A DNA stretch of 64,000 bases, taken from the NCBI GenBank assembly GCA_009773515.1, contig WSXX01000019.1:1-64000 (forward strand), read 5' to 3'. Position numbers and translations under genes: made by a program. The notes under the pieces were generated by a model. The model did not search any database. It was given only the letters and a program-made list of their open reading frames with translations, and had not been told where the DNA came from. The DNA comes from Bacteroidota bacterium. GTDB lineage: Bacteria > Bacteroidota > Bacteroidia > Bacteroidales > Lentimicrobiaceae. Shown one piece after another: positions 17,905 through 27,456 of this stretch (position 1 is the stretch's first letter; each line of letters opens with the position of its first letter).

Positions 17905-17931
17905 TTGACTTTTTAAAAAACCATATATTTG
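17905..17931 (+). promoter_or_regulatory. possible promoter for the small barrel gene
   Basis: TTG (17905-17907) and TATATTTG (17924-17931) lie 139 bp upstream of the ATG at 18070. The -7 box is a perfect TAnnTTTG, but the 16-bp spacing is shorter than the usual 19-21. It would give a long leader. Confidence 0.4.
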
Positions 17932-18069
17932 CTTAACTAAATAATGATTGTCTGCTGAAAATCTCCGGCCTCTGGATTCGCTAAGTTCTTAAATGAAATT
18001 ATTTCAAACCGATTTTAAATATAATTGTTAATTCACCCTAACCCAAAGTTCAACTTAAATCAATCAAAC

Positions 18070-18636
18070 ATGAAAAAAGTCGTAATTACTCTTTTTGCAG
18101 CCTTTATGGCATTAAGCCTTTCGGCTCAGGATAACCTGCTGACCAAAGGGGAAAAAGTCCTTAATCTGGGTATCGGATTGGGAAGTACTCTTTATTCCGG
18201 TAGTGGTTATACTTCAACCATTCCACCAATTTCCGCATCTTTTGAGATTGGAGTTAAAGACGATGTTCTGGATATTGGATCAATTGGCGTTGGAGGATAT
18301 CTTGGATATGCCTCAAGCAAATGGGAGTATACTTATTTTGGCGGAAGCTGGGGTTATAAATACACCAACTTTATTTTGGGAGCACGTGGTTCATTCCATT
18401 ATCCGCTCATCGAAAAACTTGATACTTACACTGGTTTAATGATTGGTTTCAATGTTGTTTCTGCAAAAGAAACCGGTGACATTGATCCTTTGTACAACTA
18501 TAGCGCATCAAGCAGTGGTTTGATCTGGTCATGGTATGCCGGTGGTCGTTACTATTTCACCGATAACTTTGCTGCTATGGCAGAAATCGGATACGGAATT
18601 GCATGGCTCAATTTAGGTGTTGCCCTGAAACTGTAA
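18070..18636 (+). CDS. small outer-membrane beta-barrel protein
   Basis: A 188-residue protein. The start at ATG 18070 gives a signal peptide (MKKVVITLFAAFMALSLSAQ); an upstream in-frame ATG at 18025 is less likely. The mature chain is a series of amphipathic strands with Gly/Tyr/Trp alternation (KVLNLGIGLGSTLYSG, IGVGGYLGYASSKWEY, NFILGARGSFHYPL, WSWYAGGRYYFTDNFA, AEIGYGIAWLNLGVAL). This fits an 8-stranded OmpA/OmpX-like barrel. It is followed by a strong terminator (18657-18688) and is probably transcribed alone. Precise role unknown. Confidence 0.8.
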   Translation: MKKVVITLFAAFMALSLSAQDNLLTKGEKVLNLGIGLGSTLYSGSGYTSTIPPISASFEIGVKDDVLDIGSIGVGGYLGYASSKWEYTYFGGSWGYKYTNFILGARGSFHYPLIEKLDTYTGLMIGFNVVSAKETGDIDPLYNYSASSSGLIWSWYAGGRYYFTDNFAAMAEIGYGIAWLNLGVALKL

Positions 18637-18656
18637 TCATTTCATTTCTCTTTTAT

Positions 18657-18688
18657 AAAAAGGCTGCCCTTACGGGTGGCCTTTTTTA
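18657..18688 (+). terminator. Rho-independent terminator after the barrel gene
   Basis: AAAAGGCTGCCC pairs with GGGTGGCCTTTT around a TTAC loop, followed by TTATT. It starts about 20 bp past the stop at 18636. Confidence 0.85.
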
Positions 18689-18725
18689 TTGCCTGATATT
18701 CGAAATCTGTTGAACTTCTAATACT

Positions 18726-18733
18726 TATCTTTG
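18726..18733 (+). promoter_or_regulatory. -7 box (TATCTTTG) upstream of mtnA
   Basis: TATCTTTG matches TAnnTTTG and lies 30 bp before the ATG at 18764. No TTG sits at the expected -33 distance, so the promoter is half-supported. The same octamer precedes lysS, the ABC exporter and the first universal stress gene in this window. Confidence 0.45.
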
Positions 18734-18763
18734 CTGATCTTCTTACTACTTACAAATTCTTTT

Positions 18764-19780
18764 ATGAAAGTCGGCAACAAACATTACCGCACCTTATGGA
18801 TGGAAGGTCAGGAAGTTCATATGATCGATCAGAATCTTCTGCCATTTTCTTTTGTAATAAAAAGTTTTCGCACCAGCGAAGAAACCTGCAAAGCCATTGA
18901 ACAGATGACGGTTCGCGGAGCAGGAGCCATTGGTGCTGCTGCTGGTTTTGCAATGGCTCAGGCTTTTGCCGAAGGTAAAGATCCTGAGACTGCCCGGGCT
19001 CGCATCAAATCAACCCGCCCAACTGCCCGCGATCTGTTTTTTGCGGTGGACAGCGTTTTTGAAGCCGGAAAAGTTTCAGTTGAAAAAGCCATGCATCAGG
19101 CACAAATGCTGGCCAGTATGAACGAAGAAGCAGCCTTGAAAATCGGAATAATCGGCGAAAAACTGATCAGTGACGGAGCAAATATCCTCACCCATTGCAA
19201 TGCCGGATGGCTGGGATTTGTGGATTATGGAAGCGCACTTTCGCCGGTTTATCAGGCGCACCGCAATGGGAAAAAAATACATGTTTACGCCGATGAAACC
19301 CGTCCGCGAAGTCAGGGTGCAAGGCTGACTGCATGGGAACTCAGCAACGAAGGTATTTCACACACCATAGTGCCCGACAATGCCGGGGCTTACCTTATGC
19401 AGAAAGGCATGATAGACCTGATTATTGTCGGAGCTGACCGCATTGCCGCCAACGGTGATGTGGCCAATAAAATCGGGACTTTCGAAAAAGCCATCGTAGC
19501 AAAGCACTTTGGCGTTCCATTTTATGTGGCAGCACCACTTTCAACTTTTGATCACTCAACCCCAACAGGTGAAGGCATTGAAATTGAACAACGCAGCAGC
19601 AGAGAAGTCCACTACCAGACCGGCCCGGATACCAGCGGAAAAATGCATACCATCAGAGTAACAAACCCGGGATCTGATGCCATAAATCCGGCATTTGATG
19701 TAACACCGGCGGAGTTGATTAGTGGGATTATAACTGAGAATGGGATTATAAAGCCTGGAAACGCTGATTTTCAATATTGA
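18764..19780 (+). CDS. mtnA: MtnA-like S-methyl-5-thioribose-1-phosphate isomerase
   Basis: Cytoplasmic aldose-ketose isomerase of the eIF2B-alpha/MtnA fold. MtnA converts 5-methylthioribose-1-phosphate to the ribulose form in methionine salvage. The start was set at ATG 18764 (MKVGNKHYRTLWMEG) rather than an upstream TTG at 18731. Family features are RGAGAIGAAAGF (51-62; usually RGAPAIG), the active-site Cys145 in THCNAG, Asp225 in VGADRIAANGD, and NKIGTF. Length (338) is normal. No other methionine-salvage gene is nearby. Related enzymes act on ribose-1,5-bisphosphate or 5-deoxyribose-1-phosphate, so the substrate is not certain from sequence. Confidence 0.9.
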   Translation: MKVGNKHYRTLWMEGQEVHMIDQNLLPFSFVIKSFRTSEETCKAIEQMTVRGAGAIGAAAGFAMAQAFAEGKDPETARARIKSTRPTARDLFFAVDSVFEAGKVSVEKAMHQAQMLASMNEEAALKIGIIGEKLISDGANILTHCNAGWLGFVDYGSALSPVYQAHRNGKKIHVYADETRPRSQGARLTAWELSNEGISHTIVPDNAGAYLMQKGMIDLIIVGADRIAANGDVANKIGTFEKAIVAKHFGVPFYVAAPLSTFDHSTPTGEGIEIEQRSSREVHYQTGPDTSGKMHTIRVTNPGSDAINPAFDVTPAELISGIITENGIIKPGNADFQY

Positions 19781-19806
19781 GACTCCCCACTCCTTACTTA
19801 TTTTTG
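19777..19806 (+). promoter_or_regulatory. promoter for the antitoxin-like gene
   Basis: TTG (19777-19779) and TATTTTTG (19799-19806) with 19-bp spacing match the Bacteroidota consensus. A second TATTTTTG follows directly at 19807-19814. The ATG at 19841 is about 30 bp downstream. Confidence 0.6.
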
Positions 19807-19840
19807 TATTTTTGTTTAATAAAATCTCAAGTCATAAAAA

Positions 19841-20068
19841 ATGCCACGCGAAACGCTGATAAAGAAAACCATCAAAACATTATCGAAACTTCCTCCGGAT
19901 AAAGTGAAAGAGGTCTCCGATTTTGCGGAATTCATTTTTATGAAATACGAAGATGAAATTCTGCTTAAAGGGATGGAAAAACTGACTTCAGATTCAAAGG
20001 TGTTTTACTTTCTGAATGATGAAGAGGATTTATATACTGTTGAAGATCTGAAAGAAAAATACCAATGA
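19841..20068 (+). CDS. DUF2281-like antitoxin
   Basis: A 75-residue acidic, helical protein. The segment LSKLPPDKVKEVSDFAEFIF resembles the DUF2281-type antitoxin core, and the C-terminus (EEDLYTVEDLKEKYQ) is typical of toxin-wrapping tails. In such modules the toxin gene follows with an ATGA overlap. Here the overlap exists (20065-20068), but the downstream frame is only 13 codons long. The antitoxin therefore appears orphaned. It has its own promoter (19777-19806). Family assignment is moderate. Confidence 0.65.
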   Translation: MPRETLIKKTIKTLSKLPPDKVKEVSDFAEFIFMKYEDEILLKGMEKLTSDSKVFYFLNDEEDLYTVEDLKEKYQ

Positions 20069-20106
20069 TCAAAGGCGATATTGTTCTTATTCTTAAAAAG
20101 ATCTGA
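20065..20106 (+). pseudogene. MazF/PemK-type toxin remnant (13 codons)
   Basis: The frame beginning at the ATG of the ATGA overlap reads MIKGDIVLILKKI and then stops. MxxGDIVLI is the usual N-terminus of MazF/PemK-family endoribonucleases, after which FPFTD normally follows. Sequence after the stop is GGAGGTCAGAGGTCGGAGG-type simple repeat, not coding. The toxin was probably deleted or replaced at codon 11. Confidence 0.6.
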
Positions 20107-20170
20107 AGTCGGAGGTCAGAGGTCGGAGGAGGCTTGTCCCGGGATTCTGCGAATGCAGGGCATGAGTAAT

Positions 20171-20207
20171 AAAAAAAATCGCGACTACCTTCCGGAAGCC
20201 GCGATTT
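20171..20207 (-). terminator. terminator for the giant T9SS protein gene
   Basis: On the minus strand AAATCGCG pairs with CGCGATTT (20176-20183 and 20200-20207) and runs into a T-tract read from the A-run at 20171-20178. It lies about 20 bp past the stop at 20229. Confidence 0.85.
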
Positions 20208-20228
20208 CAAATTTAATGATCAGTCTTT

Positions 20229-23200
20229 TTATCGAATAATCAGTTTTTGTGTTTTACTGATTTTGGTGTTCATTACCCTTGCAATATAAATACCGGCAGG
20301 CAAATTCACATTAAACGCATAAATGTCGCTGCCACTCAGCTGTTTGCTGTAAACTTCCTGTCCCTGAAGGTTTATAAGGGTAAAAGTATGGGTAGAGGCA
20401 TCGGTGGTCATTACACGGATTTCCTGCCCGGTGCCTGATATAAACAAGGCGGCACTTTCTGGTTCATCGATGCCAATCGGTGCAAAGAAATGCAGCATAA
20501 AACGGTTTGCATTATCGCCAGGGCCTGCTGAAAATGTATAGACCGGGTTTTTGGTAAGATCCTGTAAAGTATTTGTTGCCTGATCTTCAAGATTTATCAA
20601 AGTTTCTGATGAAAAACTGCCGATATTCTCCGCGGTAATCGTAAAGCTGCCAGCGGCGCCGGGCAAGAATCCCATTGGAACTGAACCCTTCAGTTTTGAG
20701 AGTGGTTCTGTATTGATGGCCAGCGGGGTTTCGCCCGTTGCCAGGGTGTATAGCTCCGGATTACCCCCGCTGTAGTTGAAAAGCTTATAGGCGTCAAAAT
20801 CGCTGTCGAAACTTTCAGTGGCATGTTCGTAGAAACAGACACGGGCATAATCGGTTTTATCATTTCCCTCAACTTTCAGATCGAGGATATTGGTGGTGAG
20901 TGGTTCGTTTTTATAGAAAACATTCTGACCTTCATGGGTGCGGGCAGTATTTGATATCACAACGCTTCCGGCGGATGCTGCATGCACCATAAATCCCTGC
21001 ATAGGAGCAACGTATTGAGTAGCTCCTCCAATTCCTCCGCTTGTGGTGTTATAGTATTTATATCCCGGTACTGAATTGTCGTAGTAGTAGAGCGTTGCAT
21101 CAACATTGCTTTTCGTTAAAGAATTCCAGTTGATGGATGAAGGAAAGGGATTCCCGATCAGGTTCCAGCCACCATTATTAGTATTGGTGCAATTAACCGT
21201 TAAACCAGAGGCATTGGTGTAAGGTGCGCCCGTAAAGTATTTGGTTACCGCTGATGGATAAGCTACTAAATAGCCTTTTCCGGGAACAAATTTAAAGTCA
21301 TCACCAAAATCTTCGTTACGCACATTGTAAGCGTCACTTCGGAAGTTGACCCATATATTGCCCGGTTCATCCCACTTATAAAAGTCAGTAATCTCAGGAC
21401 TGTCGAGATCAATAAATTCATTTTCTATTGCCTGAGCAACGCCCACCGGAGAGGAGATAAAGTGAAACTTAAGGTCAGAGACTTCATCATAAGGCGTGAG
21501 GTAACGTTCAATTCGGGCAGTACCGCTTCCGCTGATTGTTCCGTTGTCAATAAAAGAAGCTGTTCCGTTTTCATCAGATTTTAATACCAGACATTGTGCA
21601 GAACCCAGTGTTGTGGTGCCGGATGCGGAGACTGATTTGCCTGCATTTACTGTAAAAGTACCTGTTGAAATATTGAGGGCTGCAGTTGTGGCATGATTAT
21701 AAAGAGTAACGCCACTGGTATTTGAAACCGTTAAACCACCCAATGCAATGGTTGCAGCATCTCCCTGAATCGATTGGGCTGAACTGCCATTCATGGTGAT
21801 CAGACTGCCGGAACCTGGCGTTAAAGTGCCATTGCAGGTCAGGTTGCCTTTAATTTCATGGCTGTAGGTTCCGGTGCCAAGCGCTGTTCCGCTGCCGATG
21901 GATACATTTCCATCAATGTTCAGACTGTTGCTTGCTGTTGCGGACGCAGTACCAGCAACAGTAAAATCTCCCAGTATACTCATGGCCGTGCCGGGCATGG
22001 TCTTGGTTCCGCTGCCGGAAAGTTCGAGATGATAATATTCATTGTCGGCCGGTAAAAAAACCTGCTGATCACCTCCGGAATAACCAAAAGTGGTTGGCCC
22101 ATCGAAAATGGCATCAAAAATCGCACTTGAATGTTTTGAAAAGGCACCTGATACATAAGTTCTCGAGCCATTCATCAACAAAAGTGAACTGGTAGAATTA
22201 GGAACGCTCAAATTATAAAAGACAGTGTTACCGGCGATAGAGGCATTGGTGTTGGTGAAGACCACTGTGCTTGTTCCTGCTTCAAAACTGCCGGCATTCT
22301 CCCACGATACGGTCCCGTTGTTTACTTCCAATGCTCCAAATACTTCCAGGGTGCTGTTTGTGCCACCCAGCATCTGACCGCCCGGCTGTATTGTGATTGA
22401 TTTTACCTGTCGGGTTACACCATCACTAAGCTTTGCCGGACTGGGTGTATTGGCAGGAATAATTACGTCACTTGTTAAAGTTGGAACTCTTCCACCATTC
22501 CAATTGGATTCGACATCCCAACCATTCCCTGCTGCACCTAACCATAAATAATCGCTTGTTGACTCTTTGCCTGATATCATCCAGATTTTACTGTTACTGG
22601 CAAGCTCCGGATGTGCCGGATCCCACGCCAATTCGCCAGAATATTCATTTAGCACCAAATATTGAATACCGTGGCCCGAGAGTGAAACCCAGTTCTCACT
22701 CGTATTCAATTCTGTTTTTCCATGTTCGTGAGGTGAGATTCCATTGTAGGTAACGTGATGATCCCAGTAAACCAGGTTGCTTTCGGTGTTTCCGTTTAAT
22801 TCACTATCAAGATAATGGAGCTGCAGGGAAAACCTTGTTGGAGAGCTTCCGCCTGCGCGAACTATCTGATAATAGCGTTTAACAGCATTTGTTTTGGTGC
22901 TATGCGTATTGCCTATCTGAACAATAAATTTGATCTGGGTGGGCATATTTTCACTTGCCGCATTATAAAAACGAAGGGTGGTATTGGTATTTCCAAAAGT
23001 GTAGGTTGTTTCGGGTGAAATGCCGTTGCGAATGATTCTGCCGGTTACATCTCCTGTTCCAGATGTAGTGGCAGCATTTTTCATTTCAAGAACAAAATTT
23101 CCCATATCCAGAAGTCCTTTAGTTGCTGTAGGATTGGCAGCATTTAAGTTTATATTTCCGGTTACAGCGAGGTCGCTTCCAGCAGTAATTCCGGATGATG

Positions 23201-26200
23201 TGTTAAAAGTTAATTGCCGGATATCGCCCGCAAATACTGAAGCTGGAAGTGTAATAGCTGAGGTGTTTTCAAATACAATGGCAGCGCTGCTGTGGCTTGC
23301 GTCAATAGTTCCGGAAGTTCTGCCAATGCTGTTGCCTGAAATGCTTAATGTATTTGCACCCACCGTTAAGGTTCCGCTGGCAAGCGTAAGCCCGGCAGAA
23401 ATTGTCAGGTTGCCGTTTAGCGCAACACCAAAGGAATTGGCAGTTTCAAGCCCTGAAACAGAACTATTTAAAAACGCTGCTGCCGGAATTGTTTGTTCAG
23501 CAGAACCTGCAAATTTCACTACCGAGGAAGCAGTGGAAGTGTTAATCTTTCCGCTGCTGGTGAAATTCAGACTACCATTTACTGTGAGCGTTTTGCCATT
23601 CACTACCAGGTTTTTTGAACTGCCGTTGGTAATGCTTCCTATTGTTCTGTCGGCATCCAACATACAATCGTTGGCTGGGCTTGTGGCAAAAAAGATGTCA
23701 GCCCCGGAAGTGGGAACTGCGTTATTTGCCCAGTTTGATGCTGTATTAAAATCAGTGCTGTTACCGCCCTGCCAAACATTCTGATTTATCTCTAATGCGC
23801 CCATTTTAGGCGTTGCACCTCTGGTAATTCCATAATAATCGGTTGTAATTCCAGTGCCTGAAACTCCTGTTAAAGTTGCCGATGGATAATAATTTATTGC
23901 CGAAGTACCTCCGGCTAAGGCAAAATTCGGATTAGTAGCTACACTATTATTATCAGGTGCTGTATTAAGTGTAATTCCTGAAAGTGCACCCACATAATTG
24001 TTATAACCAATAGCAAGTCCTGTAGTTCCGGTAACTGTAACAGCAAAATTTTGCCCTCCACCGGTACGCACATTGTTGAAAATATTGTTCCGGTAATTTC
24101 TGGTTGCGGTGTTTCCTGAACTCCTCAACGCTGCTGAGGGGGAAGTTCCCGAAGTTACAGTCCCTTCGATATGTACCGTATTAAAATAGATGTTTCTTTG
24201 CAAACTGCTGCTGATTTCGTCCCAGATCCCGTTGATTTGGTATCCACGGGAAATAGCTGTACCAAGGCTGATAATGTTGTTGGCGCAGGTAAAAGTTCCA
24301 CCGACAAGATTCAGACCGGTAATATCAGAAGTATGATCCGTTGAAACAATAGAAAGGCTATGCACAAAATTTCCGGAGATGTTATGCGACCCGGAAGTTG
24401 GCCCGGTGTAGAAAATTCCTCTGACAAACGATCTGTCTGTAGGGTTTGTATTTTTAATATTATAAACTGTATTTCCTTCAACAATTTGGGTTGTTCCGGC
24501 GGTTGTGCCGGCTTGCGAAATACCAATGACCGAAGCTTGTGACCCTCCGGTTGATTGCTTGCTTGCTGAAGAAATATTATAAACCGTATTGTTTGAAATT
24601 AAGTTTGATCCTGCTATTGTTTGGATACCTCTGGTGCGGGTTCCGGCATTTAAACCTGAATAGGAATTGGTCAGGTTAGCAACCGTATTGCCCGAAATTG
24701 TTGTGGTTCCGGTGCTTGCACTATACAAACCGTAAATATCCTGCTTAATCAGCGACAATGCTGCTGTCGAACTGACATGGATACTGTTTTCGGTGGAAAG
24801 GCTTCCGATAAGATTATTTGTAAGAGTGGTCGTTGCTAAAACTGTTCTCACATAAATAGCCTCAAAGCCATGGGAGTAGTAGTCGGAGCCTTCTATGGTA
24901 ATCGAACCCAGGTTGTTTCCAATTATATTTACTGTGCCTGTGCTGTTTTGAATCATGCCATGAGAGGTGGAATAGTTGTTAGATTGACCGTCGAAGATAA
25001 CCGCAGGAGCTGTGGTATAGCCTGATCCACCATTGTTGATGGTAAATCCGGTAACAATACCATCGGTAATGGTAGCTGTTGCAGTAGGGGCAGTGCCACC
25101 GGCCGGTGGGTTGGTAAATGTTATAATTGGTGGTGTTGTTGAATAGTTGCTGCCTCCATTAAGAAGATTTATTGCAGTAACTGCTCCTCCACTAATGGTG
25201 GTAGTTGCCACCGGAACAGGTGTCCTGCATATAATAGACCCATTCCCGGTAGTTGCACCAATGGTATTGCCGATAACTTCAAAATTGCCGGCAAATAGAA
25301 AAATCCCATCCCAGGGATTATCTTCTTTACTGCTGTAGTCAATATTGGCAATGATATTATTCGATATGCTTGTTGCATTCGTGGTTCCGGCATAAACATA
25401 TATTGCGCAGAAATAAACGGCACGATTTGCAACAAAAGACCAGGGACTTCCTCCACACTGTGGTTGAGAGCCTCCTATATAATTTCCTGTAATTGAATGT
25501 TCGGCAGTTGTGCTCACGCGAATAGCATTGTAAGCTGATGCATTGGCTGTGGCTGTAAATGGTTCAGTTTCATAAAGGCTGTTGCCTGAAATCGTAAATC
25601 CAACGGAAGCACTGTTAATGTTAATTCCATTTGAGCTGACACCAGTCTGAAAGAAATTATAAATATTGTTGTTCCGGATTATGTTCCCAGTGTTTTCGCG
25701 TCCACTTGTCCCCGCAGAAAGTATGGCATTGTAGGGCCGGCTTCCCGAGTTGGTCAGATTGCAATATTCTACTATATTGTTGTCGTTTCCATTGCCGATA
25801 TTGCTGCCTCCAAAAGTTACAATACCCATAGAAGAACTTGCGGAACAAGCCTGGATATTGCAATATTTTATGGTGTTGTTTTCGGCAGTATTCAGAAAAC
25901 GGATTGCTGCTGCACCATTTCCGGTATTTGTTCCGATGATGGTTAAACTGTTGGGAGTGCCTGTCCCGTTAATCCGTCCGTCAATGGTAACATTATCGGC
26001 TCCGTTCAGGTCAATAGCTGCCCAATTTCCAGCTGTTGATATGGTATAAACCCCTGTTGGATAAATAAGCACCGAAGTATAGTTTGACAAACCGGTTCCA
26101 CTGCCATTAAGGACAGGCAAGGCAGTTTCAGTGGTACTTCCGGTAATCTGAAGTATAATCTGCCCTTGTAAAGTCCCGCTGTTAATGGCAGCAAAAGCTG

Positions 26201-26312
26201 ACTGCAAAGTTGCATAATCAGCTCCGGTTGGAGCAACAGTTTTGATGGTTTGCGCCCGGGCTATAACCATCATCAGTAACATCGAAAAAGTGAACAGGAA
26301 TATTTTTTTCAT
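20229..26312 (-). CDS. giant T9SS-secreted beta-helix surface protein
   Basis: A 2027-residue secreted protein. The start was set at the ATG at 26312 (MKKIFLFTFSMLLMM...), since the upstream in-frame ATG at 26336 adds 8 charged residues before the signal peptide. About residues 100-830 contain many short repeats rich in NNxI/NTIxxCN, typical of a right-handed parallel beta-helix, as in polysaccharide lyases and adhesins. Near 385-465 are two repeats of the form GGSxYxTxPxxxF. The middle (870-1500) is Ser/Thr/Gly-rich with recurring phrases such as SGTLTVGANTLSISG. Near the C-terminus are SPVGVAQAIEN-type and GGWNLIGNPFPSSINW motifs. A T9SS sorting tail ends in KTQKLIIR. No catalytic motif was recognised; an adhesin or matrix protein is likely. 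Confidence 0.85.
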   Translation of the reverse strand: MKKIFLFTFSMLLMMVIARAQTIKTVAPTGADYATLQSAFAAINSGTLQGQIILQITGSTTETALPVLNGSGTGLSNYTSVLIYPTGVYTISTAGNWAAIDLNGADNVTIDGRINGTGTPNSLTIIGTNTGNGAAAIRFLNTAENNTIKYCNIQACSASSSMGIVTFGGSNIGNGNDNNIVEYCNLTNSGSRPYNAILSAGTSGRENTGNIIRNNNIYNFFQTGVSSNGININSASVGFTISGNSLYETEPFTATANASAYNAIRVSTTAEHSITGNYIGGSQPQCGGSPWSFVANRAVYFCAIYVYAGTTNATSISNNIIANIDYSSKEDNPWDGIFLFAGNFEVIGNTIGATTGNGSIICRTPVPVATTTISGGAVTAINLLNGGSNYSTTPPIITFTNPPAGGTAPTATATITDGIVTGFTINNGGSGYTTAPAVIFDGQSNNYSTSHGMIQNSTGTVNIIGNNLGSITIEGSDYYSHGFEAIYVRTVLATTTLTNNLIGSLSTENSIHVSSTAALSLIKQDIYGLYSASTGTTTISGNTVANLTNSYSGLNAGTRTRGIQTIAGSNLISNNTVYNISSASKQSTGGSQASVIGISQAGTTAGTTQIVEGNTVYNIKNTNPTDRSFVRGIFYTGPTSGSHNISGNFVHSLSIVSTDHTSDITGLNLVGGTFTCANNIISLGTAISRGYQINGIWDEISSSLQRNIYFNTVHIEGTVTSGTSPSAALRSSGNTATRNYRNNIFNNVRTGGGQNFAVTVTGTTGLAIGYNNYVGALSGITLNTAPDNNSVATNPNFALAGGTSAINYYPSATLTGVSGTGITTDYYGITRGATPKMGALEINQNVWQGGNSTDFNTASNWANNAVPTSGADIFFATSPANDCMLDADRTIGSITNGSSKNLVVNGKTLTVNGSLNFTSSGKINTSTASSVVKFAGSAEQTIPAAAFLNSSVSGLETANSFGVALNGNLTISAGLTLASGTLTVGANTLSISGNSIGRTSGTIDASHSSAAIVFENTSAITLPASVFAGDIRQLTFNTSSGITAGSDLAVTGNINLNAANPTATKGLLDMGNFVLEMKNAATTSGTGDVTGRIIRNGISPETTYTFGNTNTTLRFYNAASENMPTQIKFIVQIGNTHSTKTNAVKRYYQIVRAGGSSPTRFSLQLHYLDSELNGNTESNLVYWDHHVTYNGISPHEHGKTELNTSENWVSLSGHGIQYLVLNEYSGELAWDPAHPELASNSKIWMISGKESTSDYLWLGAAGNGWDVESNWNGGRVPTLTSDVIIPANTPSPAKLSDGVTRQVKSITIQPGGQMLGGTNSTLEVFGALEVNNGTVSWENAGSFEAGTSTVVFTNTNASIAGNTVFYNLSVPNSTSSLLLMNGSRTYVSGAFSKHSSAIFDAIFDGPTTFGYSGGDQQVFLPADNEYYHLELSGSGTKTMPGTAMSILGDFTVAGTASATASNSLNIDGNVSIGSGTALGTGTYSHEIKGNLTCNGTLTPGSGSLITMNGSSAQSIQGDAATIALGGLTVSNTSGVTLYNHATTAALNISTGTFTVNAGKSVSASGTTTLGSAQCLVLKSDENGTASFIDNGTISGSGTARIERYLTPYDEVSDLKFHFISSPVGVAQAIENEFIDLDSPEITDFYKWDEPGNIWVNFRSDAYNVRNEDFGDDFKFVPGKGYLVAYPSAVTKYFTGAPYTNASGLTVNCTNTNNGGWNLIGNPFPSSINWNSLTKSNVDATLYYYDNSVPGYKYYNTTSGGIGGATQYVAPMQGFMVHAASAGSVVISNTARTHEGQNVFYKNEPLTTNILDLKVEGNDKTDYARVCFYEHATESFDSDFDAYKLFNYSGGNPELYTLATGETPLAINTEPLSKLKGSVPMGFLPGAAGSFTITAENIGSFSSETLINLEDQATNTLQDLTKNPVYTFSAGPGDNANRFMLHFFAPIGIDEPESAALFISGTGQEIRVMTTDASTHTFTLINLQGQEVYSKQLSGSDIYAFNVNLPAGIYIARVMNTKISKTQKLIIR

Positions 26313-26713
26313 AATCTTGAATTTTGTTACCCGCATATTTCAGAATGCATTCATTCCGGTGAATATGCTTCAAAAAGGTTTTGTTAAAAGGAAGTCAATG
26401 GTTTTATCTCTTCAGCCTGACTTTCAGTTATTTGTAAAGGTAGTCAAAACACTTTGATACATCAGTTCAAAACAGTGTTCTTCTCAGGATTTTTGAGAAT
26501 GAAATCTATTAAAAACCAGTGTAACTAATTGTTACTGCTCACTATTGTCTTATAAAAACGAGAAAATCCTGAATCTTTTTCCCCCTTTAAACAGACCCAT
26601 GATTATTCGAAAACATACCTGTTAATCTGCGATTTACGATAAAGTAATACACATTATTGAACATAATATCTTAATTTTATAGTGGCAATTGTTGGTGAAA
26701 AATTTAGCTGTTT
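26313..26713. other. 401-bp spacer between divergent genes
   Basis: I saw no gene, RNA or clear consensus promoter between the divergent T9SS giant and tag. The region is A/T-rich, and both promoters should lie here. Confidence 0.4.
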
Positions 26714-27271
26714 ATGGAAAAAACCTGCACCTGGCCGGGCAACGACCCGTTGATGAATGTGTATCACGACACCGAATGGGGTGTTCCTGTTCACGATGAC
26801 CGGAAATTATTCGAATTTCTTGTGCTTGATGCGTTTCAGGCCGGGCTGAGCTGGAAAACTATTCTTCATCGCCGTGAAGGTTTTCGCAAGGCTTTCGATA
26901 ATTTTGATGCAGCCCGGATTGCATTGTATGGTGAAGAAGATTACAACCGCTTGCTTAACGACTCCGCAATCATCCGGAACAAAGCAAAAATCAGGGGAAC
27001 CATAAAAAATGCACTGGCGTTTCTTGAAGTCCAGAAAGAGTTCGGCACCTTTGATGCTTACATCTGGCGGTTTACCGGCGGCAAAACCATGGTTAATCAC
27101 TGGACAGAATCTCAGCAAATTCCTGCTACCAGCCCTGAATCAGATGCTATGTCGATAGACATGAAAAAGCGTGGTTTTGCTTTTTGCGGAAGCACAATTT
27201 GTTATGCGTTTATGCAGGCGGCCGGGATGATTGATGATCACCTGGAGGGGTGTTTCCGAAAGGGAAAATGA
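26714..27271 (+). CDS. tag: DNA-3-methyladenine glycosylase I
   Basis: Base-excision repair enzyme that removes 3-methyladenine from alkylated DNA. Its 185 residues match the family length. The zinc-snap ligands are present: Cys5 (KTCTW), His18 (VYHDTEWG), His176 and Cys180 (DDHLEGC). The substrate pocket motif QAGLSWKTIL is intact. The position equivalent to the E. coli pocket Glu38 is Asp39 here (LDAFQAGLSW), a conservative change. It appears monocistronic. The following 185-bp spacer to 27456 holds no gene. Confidence 0.93.
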   Translation: MEKTCTWPGNDPLMNVYHDTEWGVPVHDDRKLFEFLVLDAFQAGLSWKTILHRREGFRKAFDNFDAARIALYGEEDYNRLLNDSAIIRNKAKIRGTIKNALAFLEVQKEFGTFDAYIWRFTGGKTMVNHWTESQQIPATSPESDAMSIDMKKRGFAFCGSTICYAFMQAAGMIDDHLEGCFRKGK

Positions 27272-27456
27272 GTAGAATGAGGGACGAACCTTCAATTGTA
27301 GCTCCTGCCATGAAGTATCTGACAAGGATTAAGGGAGAAAGGGTCCAAAGGTGAAAAAATGGGTCGAAAGACTCCCTCCCCTTGTCCCCATTTCCCCTTG
27401 TCCCCGTGTCTGCCACTAAAGAGACGATTCACTCTTTCAATGGTGTGCCCTGAGGA

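Noticed and set aside
23020-23784. 254-residue plus-strand open frame inside the giant T9SS gene
   Set aside because: Antisense shadow of a low-complexity Ser/Thr/Gly-rich coding region; no domain, and the minus strand has a signal peptide, a sorting domain and a terminator.
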